Of a stretch of 64,000 bases of DNA, positions 33,994 through 44,124 are shown piece by piece. The DNA comes from DASXKD01 sp963707905 (GTDB lineage Bacteria > Actinomycetota > Actinomycetes > Streptosporangiales > Streptosporangiaceae), in assembly GCA_963707905.1 (NCBI GenBank), contig CAVPSA010000023.1, positions 124,001-188,000 on the forward strand, given 5' to 3'. The first letter of the stretch is position 1, and each line of letters opens with the position of its first letter. The position numbers and the translations under genes are program-made. The notes beneath the pieces were generated by a model that was given only the letters and a program-made list of their open reading frames with translations, was not told where the DNA came from and did not search any database.

Positions 33994-36507
33994 TCACCCA
34001 GACCGCACGGTGACCGACAGCCGCAGGTCCCGTGAGGAGCGGCCGACCTGCACGGTGAACTCGCCCGGCGGCCAGGCCCACTGCGCGGCCGCCTCGTCGA
34101 ACACGGCGAAGATCCGGGCGGGCACCCGCAGGGTCACCTCGGCTGTCTCGCCCGGCGCCGTCGTCACCCCACCGAAGGCGCCAAGCACCCGCACCGGCCG
34201 GCTGCCGTTGGGCGGGGCGGCGGGGTCGGGGCTAGCGGAGCCCGGGGCTCGGGTCACATAAGCCTGGACGACCTCTCGGCCAGGCCGTGATCCGGTATTG
34301 CGGACGCGGACCCGCAACTGCGCGTCGGTGCCGGGTGCCAGGGTGCCCGCGGGGCCATTGAGCGACTCGTAGTCCCAGGTGGTGTAGCCAAGGCCATGAC
34401 CGAACGGGAACATCGGGGCGATGCCCGCCGCGTCGTAGCCGCGGTACCCGATGAGCAGCCCCTCGGCGTAGTCGAGACGGCCGTCCCGCGGCTGCGCGTG
34501 CAGTACCGGGCAGTCGGCCTCGGCGGCCGGCAGGGTGACCGGCAGCCTGCCGCCCGGCTCGGCGTGGCCGAGCAGCACGTCCGCGAGCGCCTCGCCGATG
34601 GCCTGGCCGGGCAGCCAGGCATAGATCACGGCACCGACCTGACCGGCCCACGGCATCAGCACCGGCATGCCTGCGTTGACGACCACGACCGTCCGCGGGC
34701 AGGCCGCGGCGACCCGGCGGACAAGCTCGTCCTGCTGGCCGGGGAGTGTCAGGGTGTCCCGGTCGTAGCCCTCGCTCTCCGAGGTCTCCGCCGAGCCGAC
34801 CATCACGACCGCCACGTCCGCTGCCGCGGCGGCCGCCTCCGCCTCCGCCATCAGGGTCCGCTCGTCCGCGGCGGGTGTGACGCCCAGCCGCAGCGCGACC
34901 GGCCCCTGGCAGGCGGCCGCCGGGCGGAACTCCACGGTGACCATGGCGTCCTGCCCGCCGGGCAGCGTGACCTGCCCGCGGATCTCGCCAGGGCGGGTCA
35001 TGGTCTCGACCGGGTCGGCCGGGACCTGGGTCTCGCCCTGCGCGGCGACGGCCCCGTTCACGGTGACCGTGAGCCGTCCCACGCCCGCAGCACCGAACAG
35101 GTAGGGCCCGCCGGTCTCCGGGCGGAAGGCGGCACGGAGCGTGATCACGCCGCTCTCGCCCCAGCCCACGCCGGGCGGCAGCCCGTCCCACCAGGCCAGC
35201 GCGGTCGCGGTGCGATGCTCGCTGGCGAACACCTCGCCGCCGGGACTGGCGAACTCCAGCCGCACGCCCGGCTCGCCGGTGACCGGGTCGATGACCGAGC
35301 CACGGGGCGGCTCGGGCACGGTCTGCCAGGTCCAGCAGCCGGGCGCCGAGGTCACCGTGACCGCACCACCGAATGCCTCCCGCAGGGCCTGGACGGGCGC
35401 TGGGGCGGACGCCGGGATGACCCGGGCGCTGCCGCCGCCCTGGATCACCGGGTGCAGCGCGTTCGGCCCGATCACCGCGACCTGGTGGCTGCCGTCCGGC
35501 GCGAGCGGCAGCACCGCGCCGTCGTTGTGCAGCAGCACGAGCGAGCCGGTCACGGCCCTGCGCAGCAGCGCGGCAGGGACCAGGCCCGGTGGCGCGGGCT
35601 GGTCGGCGCCGTTGCCGGTGGCACCCATGGCGGCCGCCTCGCCGAGCGCGCCCACCCGGCGGGCCACACCGAGCAGCCTGGCCAGCTTGTCGTCCACCAT
35701 CTCCTCGGGCACCTGCCCGGCCCGGACCGCGTCGGCCAGCGCCTCGCCCCAGTACCTGTTCGGCCCGGGCATGGCCAGGTCCAGCCCGCCCACGGCGGCC
35801 GGCACCGTGCTGCGGGTGGCGTCCCAGTCGGAGGTGACCAGGCCGGCGAAGCCCCATCCGCCCTTGAGCACCGCTCTCAGCAGCGTGGCGTGCTCGGTCA
35901 TCCTGGTCCCGTTGACCACGTTGTACGCCGCCATGACCAAAGCGGCGCCGCCTTCCCGCACGGCGGCCTCGAACGGGACCAGGTACAGCTCACGGAGCAC
36001 CTGCTCGGCGATGCGCGCGTCGTAGGTCCACCGCTCGGTCTCCGAGTCGTTGCCGACGTAGTGCTTCACCGTGGCCGCGACGCCGGCCGACTGGACGCCG
36101 GTCACGTACGCGACGGCGATCCGGGCGGTCAGCTCCGGGTCCTCGGAGAAGCACTCGAAGCCCCGCCCGGCCAGCGGGGTGCGCATCAGGTTGATGGTCG
36201 GGGCCAGCAGGATGTCCACGCCCTTGCCGCGCGCCTCCGCGCCGAGGGCCGCGGCAAGCTCGCGGACCAGTTCCGGATCCCAGGTGGCGCCGAGTGCCGA
36301 CGGGCAGGGCAGGCAGCTGGAGGGGTTGCTCTCGTCCAGGGTCATCCCGCGCACCCCGGACGGCCCGTCCGAGGTGACCATCGGGCGCAGCCCGAGGGCG
36401 TCGCAGCCGGGGATCCGCCAGCTGTCCGCACCGGTCAGCAGCCGGACCTTGTCATCAAGGGGGAGCGCAGCCAGCTGGCTGCGCTCCCCGGACATCTGAG
36501 TTGTCAT
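33994..36507 (-). CDS. Glycoside hydrolase family 3 beta-glucosidase with PA14 domain
   Basis: Cytoplasmic beta-glucosidase-type enzyme of 837 aa, no signal peptide. The GH3 (alpha/beta)8 domain has the KHYVGND substrate loop (about 148-154) and the nucleophile Asp227 in LVTSDWDA. The second domain follows (VAVVMVGSAETSESEGYDRD), with a PA14 insert near 400-560 (REVFASEH then GPYLFGAAGVGRLTV) and a C-terminal fibronectin-like domain. It is last in the LacI-Opp operon, 4 bp after the binding-protein stop, so it probably hydrolyses the imported oligosaccharide. A short stretch (SASPDPAAPPNGS) near the C-terminus comes from repeat family 2. Confidence 0.94.
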   Translation of the reverse strand: MTTQMSGERSQLAALPLDDKVRLLTGADSWRIPGCDALGLRPMVTSDGPSGVRGMTLDESNPSSCLPCPSALGATWDPELVRELAAALGAEARGKGVDILLAPTINLMRTPLAGRGFECFSEDPELTARIAVAYVTGVQSAGVAATVKHYVGNDSETERWTYDARIAEQVLRELYLVPFEAAVREGGAALVMAAYNVVNGTRMTEHATLLRAVLKGGWGFAGLVTSDWDATRSTVPAAVGGLDLAMPGPNRYWGEALADAVRAGQVPEEMVDDKLARLLGVARRVGALGEAAAMGATGNGADQPAPPGLVPAALLRRAVTGSLVLLHNDGAVLPLAPDGSHQVAVIGPNALHPVIQGGGSARVIPASAPAPVQALREAFGGAVTVTSAPGCWTWQTVPEPPRGSVIDPVTGEPGVRLEFASPGGEVFASEHRTATALAWWDGLPPGVGWGESGVITLRAAFRPETGGPYLFGAAGVGRLTVTVNGAVAAQGETQVPADPVETMTRPGEIRGQVTLPGGQDAMVTVEFRPAAACQGPVALRLGVTPAADERTLMAEAEAAAAAADVAVVMVGSAETSESEGYDRDTLTLPGQQDELVRRVAAACPRTVVVVNAGMPVLMPWAGQVGAVIYAWLPGQAIGEALADVLLGHAEPGGRLPVTLPAAEADCPVLHAQPRDGRLDYAEGLLIGYRGYDAAGIAPMFPFGHGLGYTTWDYESLNGPAGTLAPGTDAQLRVRVRNTGSRPGREVVQAYVTRAPGSASPDPAAPPNGSRPVRVLGAFGGVTTAPGETAEVTLRVPARIFAVFDEAAAQWAWPPGEFTVQVGRSSRDLRLSVTVRSG
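34208..34236 (+). repeat. Repeat family 2, copy 1
   Basis: TTGGGCGGGGCGGCGGGGTC followed by GGGGCTAGC. The same 29-bp sequence, with two changes, is at 49474. It lies inside the GH3 gene and keeps its frame. Confidence 0.6.
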
Positions 36508-36511
36508 CTGG

Positions 36512-38218
36512 TCAGGACTTCGGCTTCAGCTGAAGAACCGTGTATTCCAGATAGGGGGTGTTCGGCACCGGCGTCATGTAGGGATCGCTCGCCGATGGCC
36601 ATCCGGTGTAGTTGCGGGTCGAGTACTCGGCCCAGGCACCGCCGTACAGCAGCGGGACCACCGGCGCCTGGCTGGTCATGACCTGCTGCAGCTTGGTGAT
36701 GGCGGCGGACTGCTCGGTGCTGCTGCCCGAGCTCTCGTACTGGACCAGGGCCTGCTGGGCAGCCGAGTCGGAGAACCGGCCGAAGTCGCCCGTGGCCGGC
36801 TTGCCGATCGGGGCGCTCAGCCTGCTGTCCAGCCAGCCGCTGTAGAACACATAGGGCGTGGGGCCCTGGTTCGACCAGCGGATCGTGCTGTCGAAGGTGC
36901 CGTTGGCGACATCCCCGGCCCACACGGTCGGGTTACCGATGCCGTCCACCGTTACGTTGAAGCCCAGCGTGTTGAGCTGGTGCGCGATGAGCTGGTCGGC
37001 GGTGTAGTAGTCGCTGTATGGAATCGGGTCGGAGATCTTGAACGCGATCGTCTTGCCGTTCTTGCTCCACTTGCCGTTGACCTTGGCGTAGCCGTCGGCC
37101 TGGAGGATCGACGCCACCTTGGCCGCGTCACCGGCCGCCGGGAGGTTGTTGGCCAGCGCCGGGTCCTGGTAGGCGCTCTGCGCGGGCAGCATCAGGCCGC
37201 TTGTGGAGGAGGCGGGCAGCTCGTAGCCGGTCTCGGCCTGGGTGGACAGCTGCTGCCGGTTGATGCCGAACTCGATCGCCTGCCGCACCGCCGGGTCGCT
37301 CAGCGGCGCCTTCTGGGTGTTGAGGAACAGCGACACCACGTTGTTGGCGTTGAAGTACGGCGCGCCGGCCAGCCAGGTGTGGTTCTCCGGGCTCTTGGAC
37401 AGGTAGTTGCCCTGGATATCGGTGACGTAGTTGCCCGCCCAGTCGATCGAGCCGCTCTGGATCGGCGGAACCAGGTTGGCGTTGGTGTTGTAGGACGGGA
37501 AGTCGATCACCGGCACGTGCAGGGTGCTCTTGTTCCGGTAGAACGGGTTGATCTTGAGCGTGAAGCCCTGCGGGGAGAACTTGTCCAGCATGTACGGGCC
37601 GGTCCCGACCGGGCTGGGGTCAGCGAACGTGACCGGATTGCCCACCGTGGACCAGATGTGCTGGGGCTCGATGTAGACCTGCCCGATCAGGAACAGGTTG
37701 GCGTACTGCGGTGTGGCGAAGTTCAGCTGCACCGACGTGGCGGAGGGCGCCGAGGCGCTGGTGACGATCGGGGCCCCGGTGGTGAACAGCGCCGGGTGGG
37801 CCTTGATCAAGTTGAAGGTGAAGGCCACGTCGCTGGCGGTGAACGGCTTGCCGTCGTTCCACTTGACGCCGGAACGGACCGGGATCGTGAGCGTCTTGCC
37901 GCCGTTGGAGAAGGTGGGCTGGCCGGACGCCAGCATCGGGATCCCCGGCTGGGTCGGCTTCAGGATGTTCCAGATGTAGAGCGGCTCGTTGTACAGGGCC
38001 ACCGCATTGGTGAGGAAGCCGGTAGAGGTGGACGAGAGCGGGTTGAAGTTGTCGGTCATCGGCGCGAGCGGGGTGCTCTCGACGACCAGCGGCTGGCCGG
38101 TCTTGGGCTGGGTGGCCCCCGGGGTACTCGATGAACTCGAACTGCCGCAGGCCGCGGCGCCGAGGGCGAGGGCGAGGACGCCGGCGGCACCCACGCCCTT
38201 CAAGATTGTTAGTTTCAT
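36512..38218 (-). CDS. Peptide/oligosaccharide-type ABC substrate-binding lipoprotein (SBP_bac_5)
   Basis: Extracellular binding protein of 568 aa. The lipoprotein signal MKLTILKGVGAAGVLALALG is followed by AAACG with Cys24 as lipid anchor and a Ser-rich linker. Family 5 features: FTASDVAFTFNLIKAHPALF, GTGPYMLDKFSPQGFTLKINPFY and SDPAVRQAIEFGINRQQL. Family 5 proteins bind peptides, but several actinobacterial and Thermotoga members bind cello- or xylo-oligosaccharides. The GH3 partner and LacI regulator favour sugars here. A 185-bp spacer with a small hairpin separates it from the ATPase gene upstream. Confidence 0.93.
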   Translation of the reverse strand: MKLTILKGVGAAGVLALALGAAACGSSSSSSTPGATQPKTGQPLVVESTPLAPMTDNFNPLSSTSTGFLTNAVALYNEPLYIWNILKPTQPGIPMLASGQPTFSNGGKTLTIPVRSGVKWNDGKPFTASDVAFTFNLIKAHPALFTTGAPIVTSASAPSATSVQLNFATPQYANLFLIGQVYIEPQHIWSTVGNPVTFADPSPVGTGPYMLDKFSPQGFTLKINPFYRNKSTLHVPVIDFPSYNTNANLVPPIQSGSIDWAGNYVTDIQGNYLSKSPENHTWLAGAPYFNANNVVSLFLNTQKAPLSDPAVRQAIEFGINRQQLSTQAETGYELPASSTSGLMLPAQSAYQDPALANNLPAAGDAAKVASILQADGYAKVNGKWSKNGKTIAFKISDPIPYSDYYTADQLIAHQLNTLGFNVTVDGIGNPTVWAGDVANGTFDSTIRWSNQGPTPYVFYSGWLDSRLSAPIGKPATGDFGRFSDSAAQQALVQYESSGSSTEQSAAITKLQQVMTSQAPVVPLLYGGAWAEYSTRNYTGWPSASDPYMTPVPNTPYLEYTVLQLKPKS

Positions 38219-38239
38219 TGCTTAAACTCCGATGTACCC

Positions 38240-38258
38240 GGCCGGCTCATCGCCGGCC
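38240..38258 (-). other. Small hairpin in the leader of the binding-protein gene
   Basis: GGCCGGC, five bases, GCCGGCC: a perfect 7-bp stem 22 bp upstream of the binding-protein start, in the gap between oppF-like and binding-protein genes. Such hairpins often protect the 3' or 5' end of the more abundant binding-protein message. Function inferred. Confidence 0.5.
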
Positions 38259-38403
38259 TTGTTGAATGCGACCGTGGTGGGTCCGTTGTCAGTGAGGCGG
38301 TGGTAGCCGGCCGGGGCTCGCCCCTGCCGCCTGCCGCCGGTCTTTCATCAGCGTTGTTGCTGGCGCGCTACGAGCGGCGCCCGCTAACCGGTGTTCCGCT
38401 GCA

Positions 38404-39513
38404 TCACGCCTCCTTTCCCTGGTCGGGCGCTACTGGTGCGGACACGAGGTTCCCCGCGCGCCCGGCCAGCGGGCGGGATTGCCCGCCGGTCAGGCCAGTC
38501 GCATGCAGCCAGCAGGCGCTGGCGTGGCCGGTGGAGACCTCGAATGCGGGCGGTACCTGTTCGGCGCACACCGCCATGGCGTGCGGGCACCGCGGGTGGA
38601 AGCGGCAGCCGCCCGGCGGGTTCACCAGGCTCGGCGGGGCGCCGCGGGCGGCCAGGACGGGCGGCCCGGCCCGGTCGGGGTCCGGGGCCGCGTTGAGCAG
38701 CAGTTTGGTATAGGGGTGGGCCGGCTCGTCCGTCACCGTGGCGGCCGGCCCGAACTCGACCCGCTGGCCCGCGTACATCACCATGATCGAGTCCGCCAGG
38801 TAGCGGGCCGAGGCGATGTCGTGGGTGATGTAGAGGATCGCCAGGTGGTTCTCCCGCCGCAGGTCCTCGAGGAGGTTGAGGATGCCGAGCCGGATGGAGA
38901 CGTCCAGCATCGAGATCGGCTCGTCGGCGAGCAGGATCCGGGGCCGGGCGGCGAGCGCCCGGGCGATGGCGACCCGCTGCCGCTGGCCGCCGGAAAGCTC
39001 GTGCGGGTACTTGGCCACGAACCCGCCCGGCGGCGTCAGCGCCACCCGCGTCAGCAGGTCGGCGATGGCTTCGTCCAGGGGACGGCCGCGCTGCACGGTG
39101 CCGTGCAGGATCAGCGGGCGGGCCAGGTGGTACCGGACGTCATGGACGGGGTTGAGGGAGGAGAACGGGTCCTGCAGGACCATCTGCACGTCGCGCGCAT
39201 AGCCGCGCCTGCCCCGGCTGGAGGTCGGTACCGGGCGGCCATCCAGCAGGATCTGGCCCGACGTTGGCGTGATCAGCTGGGCGAGCATGCGGGCGAGCGT
39301 GGACTTGCCGGAGCCGCTCTCGCCCACCACGGCGGTGATCCCGTCCTCCGCCAGCGACAGCGAGACCTGCTCGACCGCATGCACCACCCGCCGCCCGGCC
39401 CGCCCGGCCCGGCGCACCCCGTGGACCCAGAAGTGCTTGGTGAGCTCGCGCGCTTCGAGCAGCACGGGTGCTGCCTGCGCGGGCTGCGGGGTGGCCAGGC
39501 CGGACTCAGTCAT
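38404..39513 (-). CDS. Oligopeptide-type ABC transporter ATP-binding protein (OppF-like)
   Basis: ATPase of 369 aa. Walker A is GESGSGKST, the signature LSGGQRQRVAIARAL, and Walker B ILLADEPISMLD with catalytic Glu. The C-terminal oligopeptide/dipeptide-transporter extension carries the Cys motif (GGCRFHPRCPHAM plus later Cys) that binds an Fe-S cluster in some family members. ATG 39513 overlaps the end of the OppD-like gene by 8 bp. Works with OppD in the importer. Confidence 0.92.
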   Translation of the reverse strand: MTESGLATPQPAQAAPVLLEARELTKHFWVHGVRRAGRAGRRVVHAVEQVSLSLAEDGITAVVGESGSGKSTLARMLAQLITPTSGQILLDGRPVPTSSRGRRGYARDVQMVLQDPFSSLNPVHDVRYHLARPLILHGTVQRGRPLDEAIADLLTRVALTPPGGFVAKYPHELSGGQRQRVAIARALAARPRILLADEPISMLDVSIRLGILNLLEDLRRENHLAILYITHDIASARYLADSIMVMYAGQRVEFGPAATVTDEPAHPYTKLLLNAAPDPDRAGPPVLAARGAPPSLVNPPGGCRFHPRCPHAMAVCAEQVPPAFEVSTGHASACWLHATGLTGGQSRPLAGRAGNLVSAPVAPDQGKEA

Positions 39514-40795
39514 CGCGGGCCCCCAGGTTCTTTGTGACGGTGGCGGCCGCCGTGGGCGCGGCGACGGCGGCCGGTGGCAGGGCGCCCACGGCGGCCGCGC
39601 CATCCGCGGCGGCTGGGCGGGGTGCGGCCGGTGGCGGATACTGGCCGGCGGCGCCCGGCCTGGCGGGTGCGGGGGAACCGGTCATGCCGGGATCGGCCAC
39701 GTCGAGTTCGGCTGGCGGCTTGGCGCCGGCCTCCTGCAGCCAGCAGGCGGCCAGCCTGCCACCCTGGCCCGGTACCGGCACCAGCGGCGGCGCCTGGGTC
39801 CGGCACCGGTCCATCGCATAACCGCACCGCGGGTGGAAGACGCAGCCGCCCGGCAGCGCCCGCAGATCCGGTGGGGAGCCGGGTATTCCGATCATCTGCC
39901 GGTGCGGTCCGTGCAGCGGCGGGAACGAGCTGAGCAACCCCAGGGTGTAGGGGTGGCGCGGGGCGCGGAACAGCGAGTTCGCCGCCGCCCGCTCCACGAT
40001 CCGGCCCGCGTACATGACGGCTATCGAGTCGGTCACCTCGACAAGCAGCGACAGGTCATGGGTGATGAACAGGACGGCGAAGCCGAGCCGCTCCCGCAGC
40101 GCGATCAGCTCTGCCAGGATCTCCCGCTGGGTGACCACGTCGAGTGCGGTGGTGGGCTCGTCCAGGATGACCAGGCGCGGTTCCAGGGCCAGCGCCATGG
40201 CGATCATCACCCGCTGCCGCATGCCGCCGGACAGTTCGTGCGGGTAACTGTTCAGCCGGTCGGCGGAGATGCCCACCATGCCAAGCAGTTCGGCCGCCCG
40301 CGCCTGCTCGGCCTCCTGCCCCATGCCGGGGCGGTGTGCCCGCAGCACGTCGGTGAGCTGTATCCCGATGCGCATCACCGGGTTGAGCGCGTTCATCGCG
40401 CTTTGCAGCACCACCGCGATGTGCGCCCAGCGCAGCTGGCGCAGTTGCTCCTCGTCGGCGGCGAGCAGGTCCACGCTCTGCCCCGGCGCCGTGTGGTAGC
40501 GGACCTCGCCGCCGGTGATCAGCCCGGGCGGCCGCAGCAGCCGGATCGCCGCGTACGCCAGCGTGGACTTGCCGCTGCCGCTCTCCCCGGCGAGGCCGAG
40601 CACCTCGCTGGAGTGCAGCACCAGGTCCGCGCCGATCACCGCGTGCACGGCGGCGTCGCCCACCCCGTAGTACACGTTCAGGCCGTTGATCTCCAGCAGG
40701 GGCTGGCCGGCGCGGTCCGCGGGGGGAACGTCACCGGGCTGCCTGAGGCCCCGCGTGGCGGCGCCACGTTCCCGCGCGGCGCGGCGGCGGATCAT
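39506..40795 (-). CDS. Oligopeptide-type ABC transporter ATP-binding protein (OppD-like)
   Basis: ATPase of 429 aa. Walker A GESGSGKST, signature ELSGGMRQRVMIAMALA, Walker B LVILDEPTTALDVV and the GGCVFHPRCGYAMDRC cysteine motif are present. After the motif come about 70 residues of Ala/Pro-rich tail that the family does not have. ATG 40795 overlaps the permease stop by 4 bp (ATGA). Part of the same leftward operon. Confidence 0.92.
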   Translation of the reverse strand: MIRRRAARERGAATRGLRQPGDVPPADRAGQPLLEINGLNVYYGVGDAAVHAVIGADLVLHSSEVLGLAGESGSGKSTLAYAAIRLLRPPGLITGGEVRYHTAPGQSVDLLAADEEQLRQLRWAHIAVVLQSAMNALNPVMRIGIQLTDVLRAHRPGMGQEAEQARAAELLGMVGISADRLNSYPHELSGGMRQRVMIAMALALEPRLVILDEPTTALDVVTQREILAELIALRERLGFAVLFITHDLSLLVEVTDSIAVMYAGRIVERAAANSLFRAPRHPYTLGLLSSFPPLHGPHRQMIGIPGSPPDLRALPGGCVFHPRCGYAMDRCRTQAPPLVPVPGQGGRLAACWLQEAGAKPPAELDVADPGMTGSPAPARPGAAGQYPPPAAPRPAAADGAAAVGALPPAAVAAPTAAATVTKNLGARDD

Positions 40796-41835
40796 GGCCG
40801 CTGCCCCCCTTCGCGAAGCTGCACCACCGGCGTGACGCCGAGCTTGATCTGGCGCGGCACGGCCCCGACGGCGTACCGCTTGACCCGCTTGCGGGTCAGG
40901 CCTGCCCCCCGCAGCCGGGGGTTGATGAACTCGTCGATACCGAAGTTGAGCAGGGCCAGTGCGGTGCCGAGGAAGGCCACGGCGAGGCCGGGCGGCAGCC
41001 ACCACCACCAGTACCCGCTGACCTCGGCGTTGGCGCTCTGCGCCCAGAAGAGCATCGTGCCCCAGTTCCAGTGCGTCGGGTTGACCAGGCCCAGGAAGGC
41101 CATGGCGGTGTAGGTGCCGACCGCGTACAGCACGGTGAACAGGAGCGACGAAGCGACGATCGGCAGCAGGTTGGGCAGGATCTCGAAGCCGATGATCCGC
41201 CAGGTGCGCTCGCCAGCCAGCCGCGCCGAGTCGACGTAGTCGCGGCTGCGCATCGACAGTGTCTGCGCCCGGAGCACCCGGGCCCCCCAGGCCCAGCCGG
41301 TGATGGCGATGATCAGGCCGATCAGCAGGTCGTTGCTGCCCTGCGAGGGGGGCAGGAACCCGAAGATGACGATGAGCAGCGGCAGCGCGGGCAGCACCAG
41401 GAAGAAGTTGGCCAGCATCGAGAGCAGGTCGTCGGCGTAGCCGCCGAGGTAGCCGGCGGTCACCCCGATGACCACCGACAGCACCGTGGCGACCGCGCCG
41501 GACAGGAACGCGACCAGCACCATGCTCCGCGCGCCGACCAGCAACTGGGACAGCACGTCCTGCTGGACCTGGGTGGTGCCGAGCCAGTGGGCCGCCGACG
41601 GCGGCTGCGGCACGCCGTTGGTGGTGGACAGGCTCGCGCCGGGGGGATAAGGGGCGATCCACGGGCCGATCACGGCGATGAGGAGGAAGAACCCGAGGGA
41701 GATCAGCCCGAAGATGACCTTCGGCGACCTGGGGAGCCGGAGATGCCGGTTCCAGCCGCTGGCGACCGCCACGGGTTCCGGTGGGCCGACCGCGCCCGGG
41801 GCGCTCGCGGCGCCGAGTTCAGTACTGGCAGCCAT
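40792..41835 (-). CDS. Oligopeptide-type ABC permease (OppC-like)
   Basis: Inner-membrane permease of 347 aa with an N-terminal helix (VIFGLISLGFFLLIAVIGPWIAPY) and five further helices. The EAA-type loop that contacts the ATPases is DSARLAGERTWRIIGFEILP. It is preceded directly by the OppB-like gene and overlaps the next ATPase start. Forms the channel with OppB. Confidence 0.92.
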   Translation of the reverse strand: MAASTELGAASAPGAVGPPEPVAVASGWNRHLRLPRSPKVIFGLISLGFFLLIAVIGPWIAPYPPGASLSTTNGVPQPPSAAHWLGTTQVQQDVLSQLLVGARSMVLVAFLSGAVATVLSVVIGVTAGYLGGYADDLLSMLANFFLVLPALPLLIVIFGFLPPSQGSNDLLIGLIIAITGWAWGARVLRAQTLSMRSRDYVDSARLAGERTWRIIGFEILPNLLPIVASSLLFTVLYAVGTYTAMAFLGLVNPTHWNWGTMLFWAQSANAEVSGYWWWWLPPGLAVAFLGTALALLNFGIDEFINPRLRGAGLTRKRVKRYAVGAVPRQIKLGVTPVVQLREGGQRP

Positions 41836-41838
41836 GGC

Positions 41839-42817
41839 TCATGCCTCCTGCCGGGTCCGGGGGTCCAGCAGCACGTACACGAAGTCCGCGAGCCAGGTTG
41901 GCGGCCAGGACGGCGAAGGTGATGATGAGGAAGATCCCCTGGAGCAGCGGATAGTCGCGGTTGTTGACCGCCTGCAGCAGGATCCAGCCCACGCCCGGGT
42001 AACTGAAGACAATCTCGGTGAGCAGCGCCCCGGAGACCACGAAGCCGATGGCCAGGGAGAACCCGGACACGCTCGGCAGGACGGCGTTCCGGGCCGCGTA
42101 CCACACCACCCGGCGCTTGCCCAGCCCCTTGGCCTGGGCGACCAGGACGTAGTCCTCGTCCATGGTGGTGACCATGACGTTCCGCATGCCGACGATCCAG
42201 CCTGCGGCCGAGCACACCACGATGGTCAGCGCCGGCAGCGCCGCGTGGCTGATCACGTCGCCCGCGTACGCCAGGTTCCACGCGGGGAAGTCGAGCTGGT
42301 TGTAGGCACGGCCGGTGGGGAACCAGCCCAGCTTGACCGCGAACAGCTCCAGCGCCAGGAACGCGATGAAGAAGTAGGGCGCCGCCTGGAAGAACGTCAT
42401 GGCGGGCAGCAGGTTGTCCATCCAGCTGCCGCGCCGCCAGGCGACCACCGCACCGAGCAGCGTGCCGAGGATGAAGCTGATCACGGTGGCGGTGCCGACC
42501 AGCGCGACCGTCCACGGCAGCGCACCCTTGATCACGCTGGCCACCGTGGACGGGTAGTACCCGGTCGAGATGCCGAAGTTGCCGTGCAGGATGTTGTTCA
42601 GGTAGTGCAGGTACTGGCTCATCACGCTCTGCCTGGTGCCCACGCCGAACTGGGTTTCCAGGGACTGGATGGTGCCCGGGGTGATCTGGCCCTGCAGCCG
42701 GGCCAGGATCGCCTCCACCGGGTTGCCTGGCATCATCCGCGGGATGAAGAAGTCCACGGTGATCGCCGCCAGCGCGGTGATGATGTAGAAGACGATCCGC
42801 CGCCCAAGGACGCGCAT
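41839..42817 (-). CDS. Oligopeptide-type ABC permease (OppB-like), frameshifted near its end
   Basis: Permease of 325 aa after correction: MRVLGRRIVFYIITALAAIT first helix, EAA-type loop AQAKGLGKRRVVWYAARNAV, last helix ending IFLIITFAVLAANL. One extra base near 41893-41897 shifts the final codons; restored, it ends LADFVYVLLDPRTRQEA and stops at 41839, 3 bp before the OppC start. As written, the frame runs through into a wrong C-terminus and overlaps OppC. ATG 42817 follows AAGGGAGG, 14 bp after the LacI stop. Helices are intact, so a sequencing error is as likely as a mutation. Confidence 0.88.
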
Positions 42818-42831
42818 TGCCGGGCCCTCCC

Positions 42832-43984
42832 TTACCGTTGCCGCATCAGCAGCGGCGTTGTGGCCGGCGGGCAGCCGCAGCTCTCCCTGCGGACCAGCCT
42901 GGTGGGCAGGGTGACGTCGTCCCTGGGCTGGCCGGCGTCGGTGATCATCGAGTACAGGGTCTCGAACGCGGTCGCGCCCAGGTCGGTGATGGGCTGGCGG
43001 ACGGTGGTGAGCTGCGGGTGCAGGTGCCGGGCCACGGGGATGTCGTCGAAGCCGGTGACGGCGACCCCGCCGGGCACGTCGATGCCGTGCCGAACCAGGG
43101 CGTAGACCACTCCGAGCGCGGTCTGGTCGTTCGCGCACGCGATCGCCTGGGGGAGGGCGCCCCCGCCGGCCAGGAGGTTCTCGATCACCCGGGCACCACC
43201 GGCGGCCGTGTAGTTCCCCTGCCACACCGGGCCGCTCACGAACTGCGCGCCGTCGGCGATGACCTGCTGCGGAGAAGGCGGCGTGCCGGGCGAGATTGTC
43301 CGGGCTGTCCGCGTGCCCGCCGAGATAGGCGAGCGTGTGGTAGCCATGGTCGCGGACCAGGTGCCTGGCCAGCTCGGCCATGCCGGTCCGGTTGTCGCTG
43401 CTCACGTTCACCGTGCCCGGGGTCGGCATGCCCGCCAGGGTCACCACAGGCACCTGATGGCCGAGGTGGCCGACCTGACCCGGATCGAGCACCCGGTCAT
43501 GCAGGATGAGCCCGTCGCTCTTGCGGGCCAGCGCGAAGATCCGCCGGGTGTCGTCGTGGCCCAGCCCGACCGAGCTGACCAGCAGGTTGAAATCCCGCTT
43601 CTGGGCGGCCACCTCGATGCCCCGGTTGATCAGGTCCGGGAACTGCAGGCTCGTCTCTTCGTCCTCGAAGATGCCATCGGCCGACACGGTGACCTCGGGC
43701 CGGCGGATCACCACACCGACGACCTCCTTGAGGTGGCCGCTCAGCGCCCGGGCCGCGCCGTCAGGGATGAAACCCAGTTCGGCCACGGCGCGCTCAACCC
43801 GTTCCTTGGTGTCGGGCAGCGGGTTACGGCGGCGGTTGAGCACGCGGGACACCGAGGCGATGGACACGCCCGCGGCCCGCGCCACGTCGTAGATGGTGGG
43901 AGTGCCGTGCTCGATGCCGTCGGCCAGCGGATCACCCCGGTCGCGCCGGATACCTTCCGGCGCGCCTTCGAGGGATGACCTCAT
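42832..43984 (-). CDS. LacI-family transcriptional regulator (one frameshift)
   Basis: Repressor of 383 aa after correcting an extra base at about 43266-43280. The LacI helix-turn-helix is TIYDVARAAGVSIASVSRVL then NRRRNPLPDTKERVERAVAELG; the periplasmic-binding-like effector domain follows, with IACANDQTALGVVYAL and VTGFDDIPVARHLHPQLTTV near the end and a C-terminal RRESCGCPP typical of sugar repressors. ATG 43984 has AAGGAG upstream. First gene of the operon; two palindromic operators lie 75-158 bp before it, so autoregulation and control of the whole transport operon are expected. Confidence 0.9.
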
Positions 43985-44058
43985 CCACCGACGCACTCCT
44001 TCGTTCCGGACCGGCCAGGGGGGTGGCCGGTGTCTGCCGAGGCAGGAGCCTTGCGGCT

Positions 44059-44074
44059 GGTAAGCGCTTACCAC
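44059..44074. promoter_or_regulatory. LacI operator, proximal
   Basis: Perfect 16-bp palindrome TGGTAAGCGCTTACCA, 75 bp before the lacI start. Central CG flanked by AG and CT is typical of LacI-family sites. Confidence 0.88.
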
Positions 44075-44124
44075 AACACTCCAGAAAAGAGCGCTTTCCC
44101 GAGGGTGCCGATAGTTCCGCCGCC

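Noticed and set aside
34396..36681. 761-codon open frame opposite the GH3 gene
   Set aside because: The GH3 catalytic motifs are all on the minus strand; the plus-strand product has shadow-frame composition.
36512..39513. Taking the Opp-type system at face value as a peptide importer
   Set aside because: Kept as an alternative only; the LacI regulator and GH3 enzyme in the same operon make a sugar more likely.
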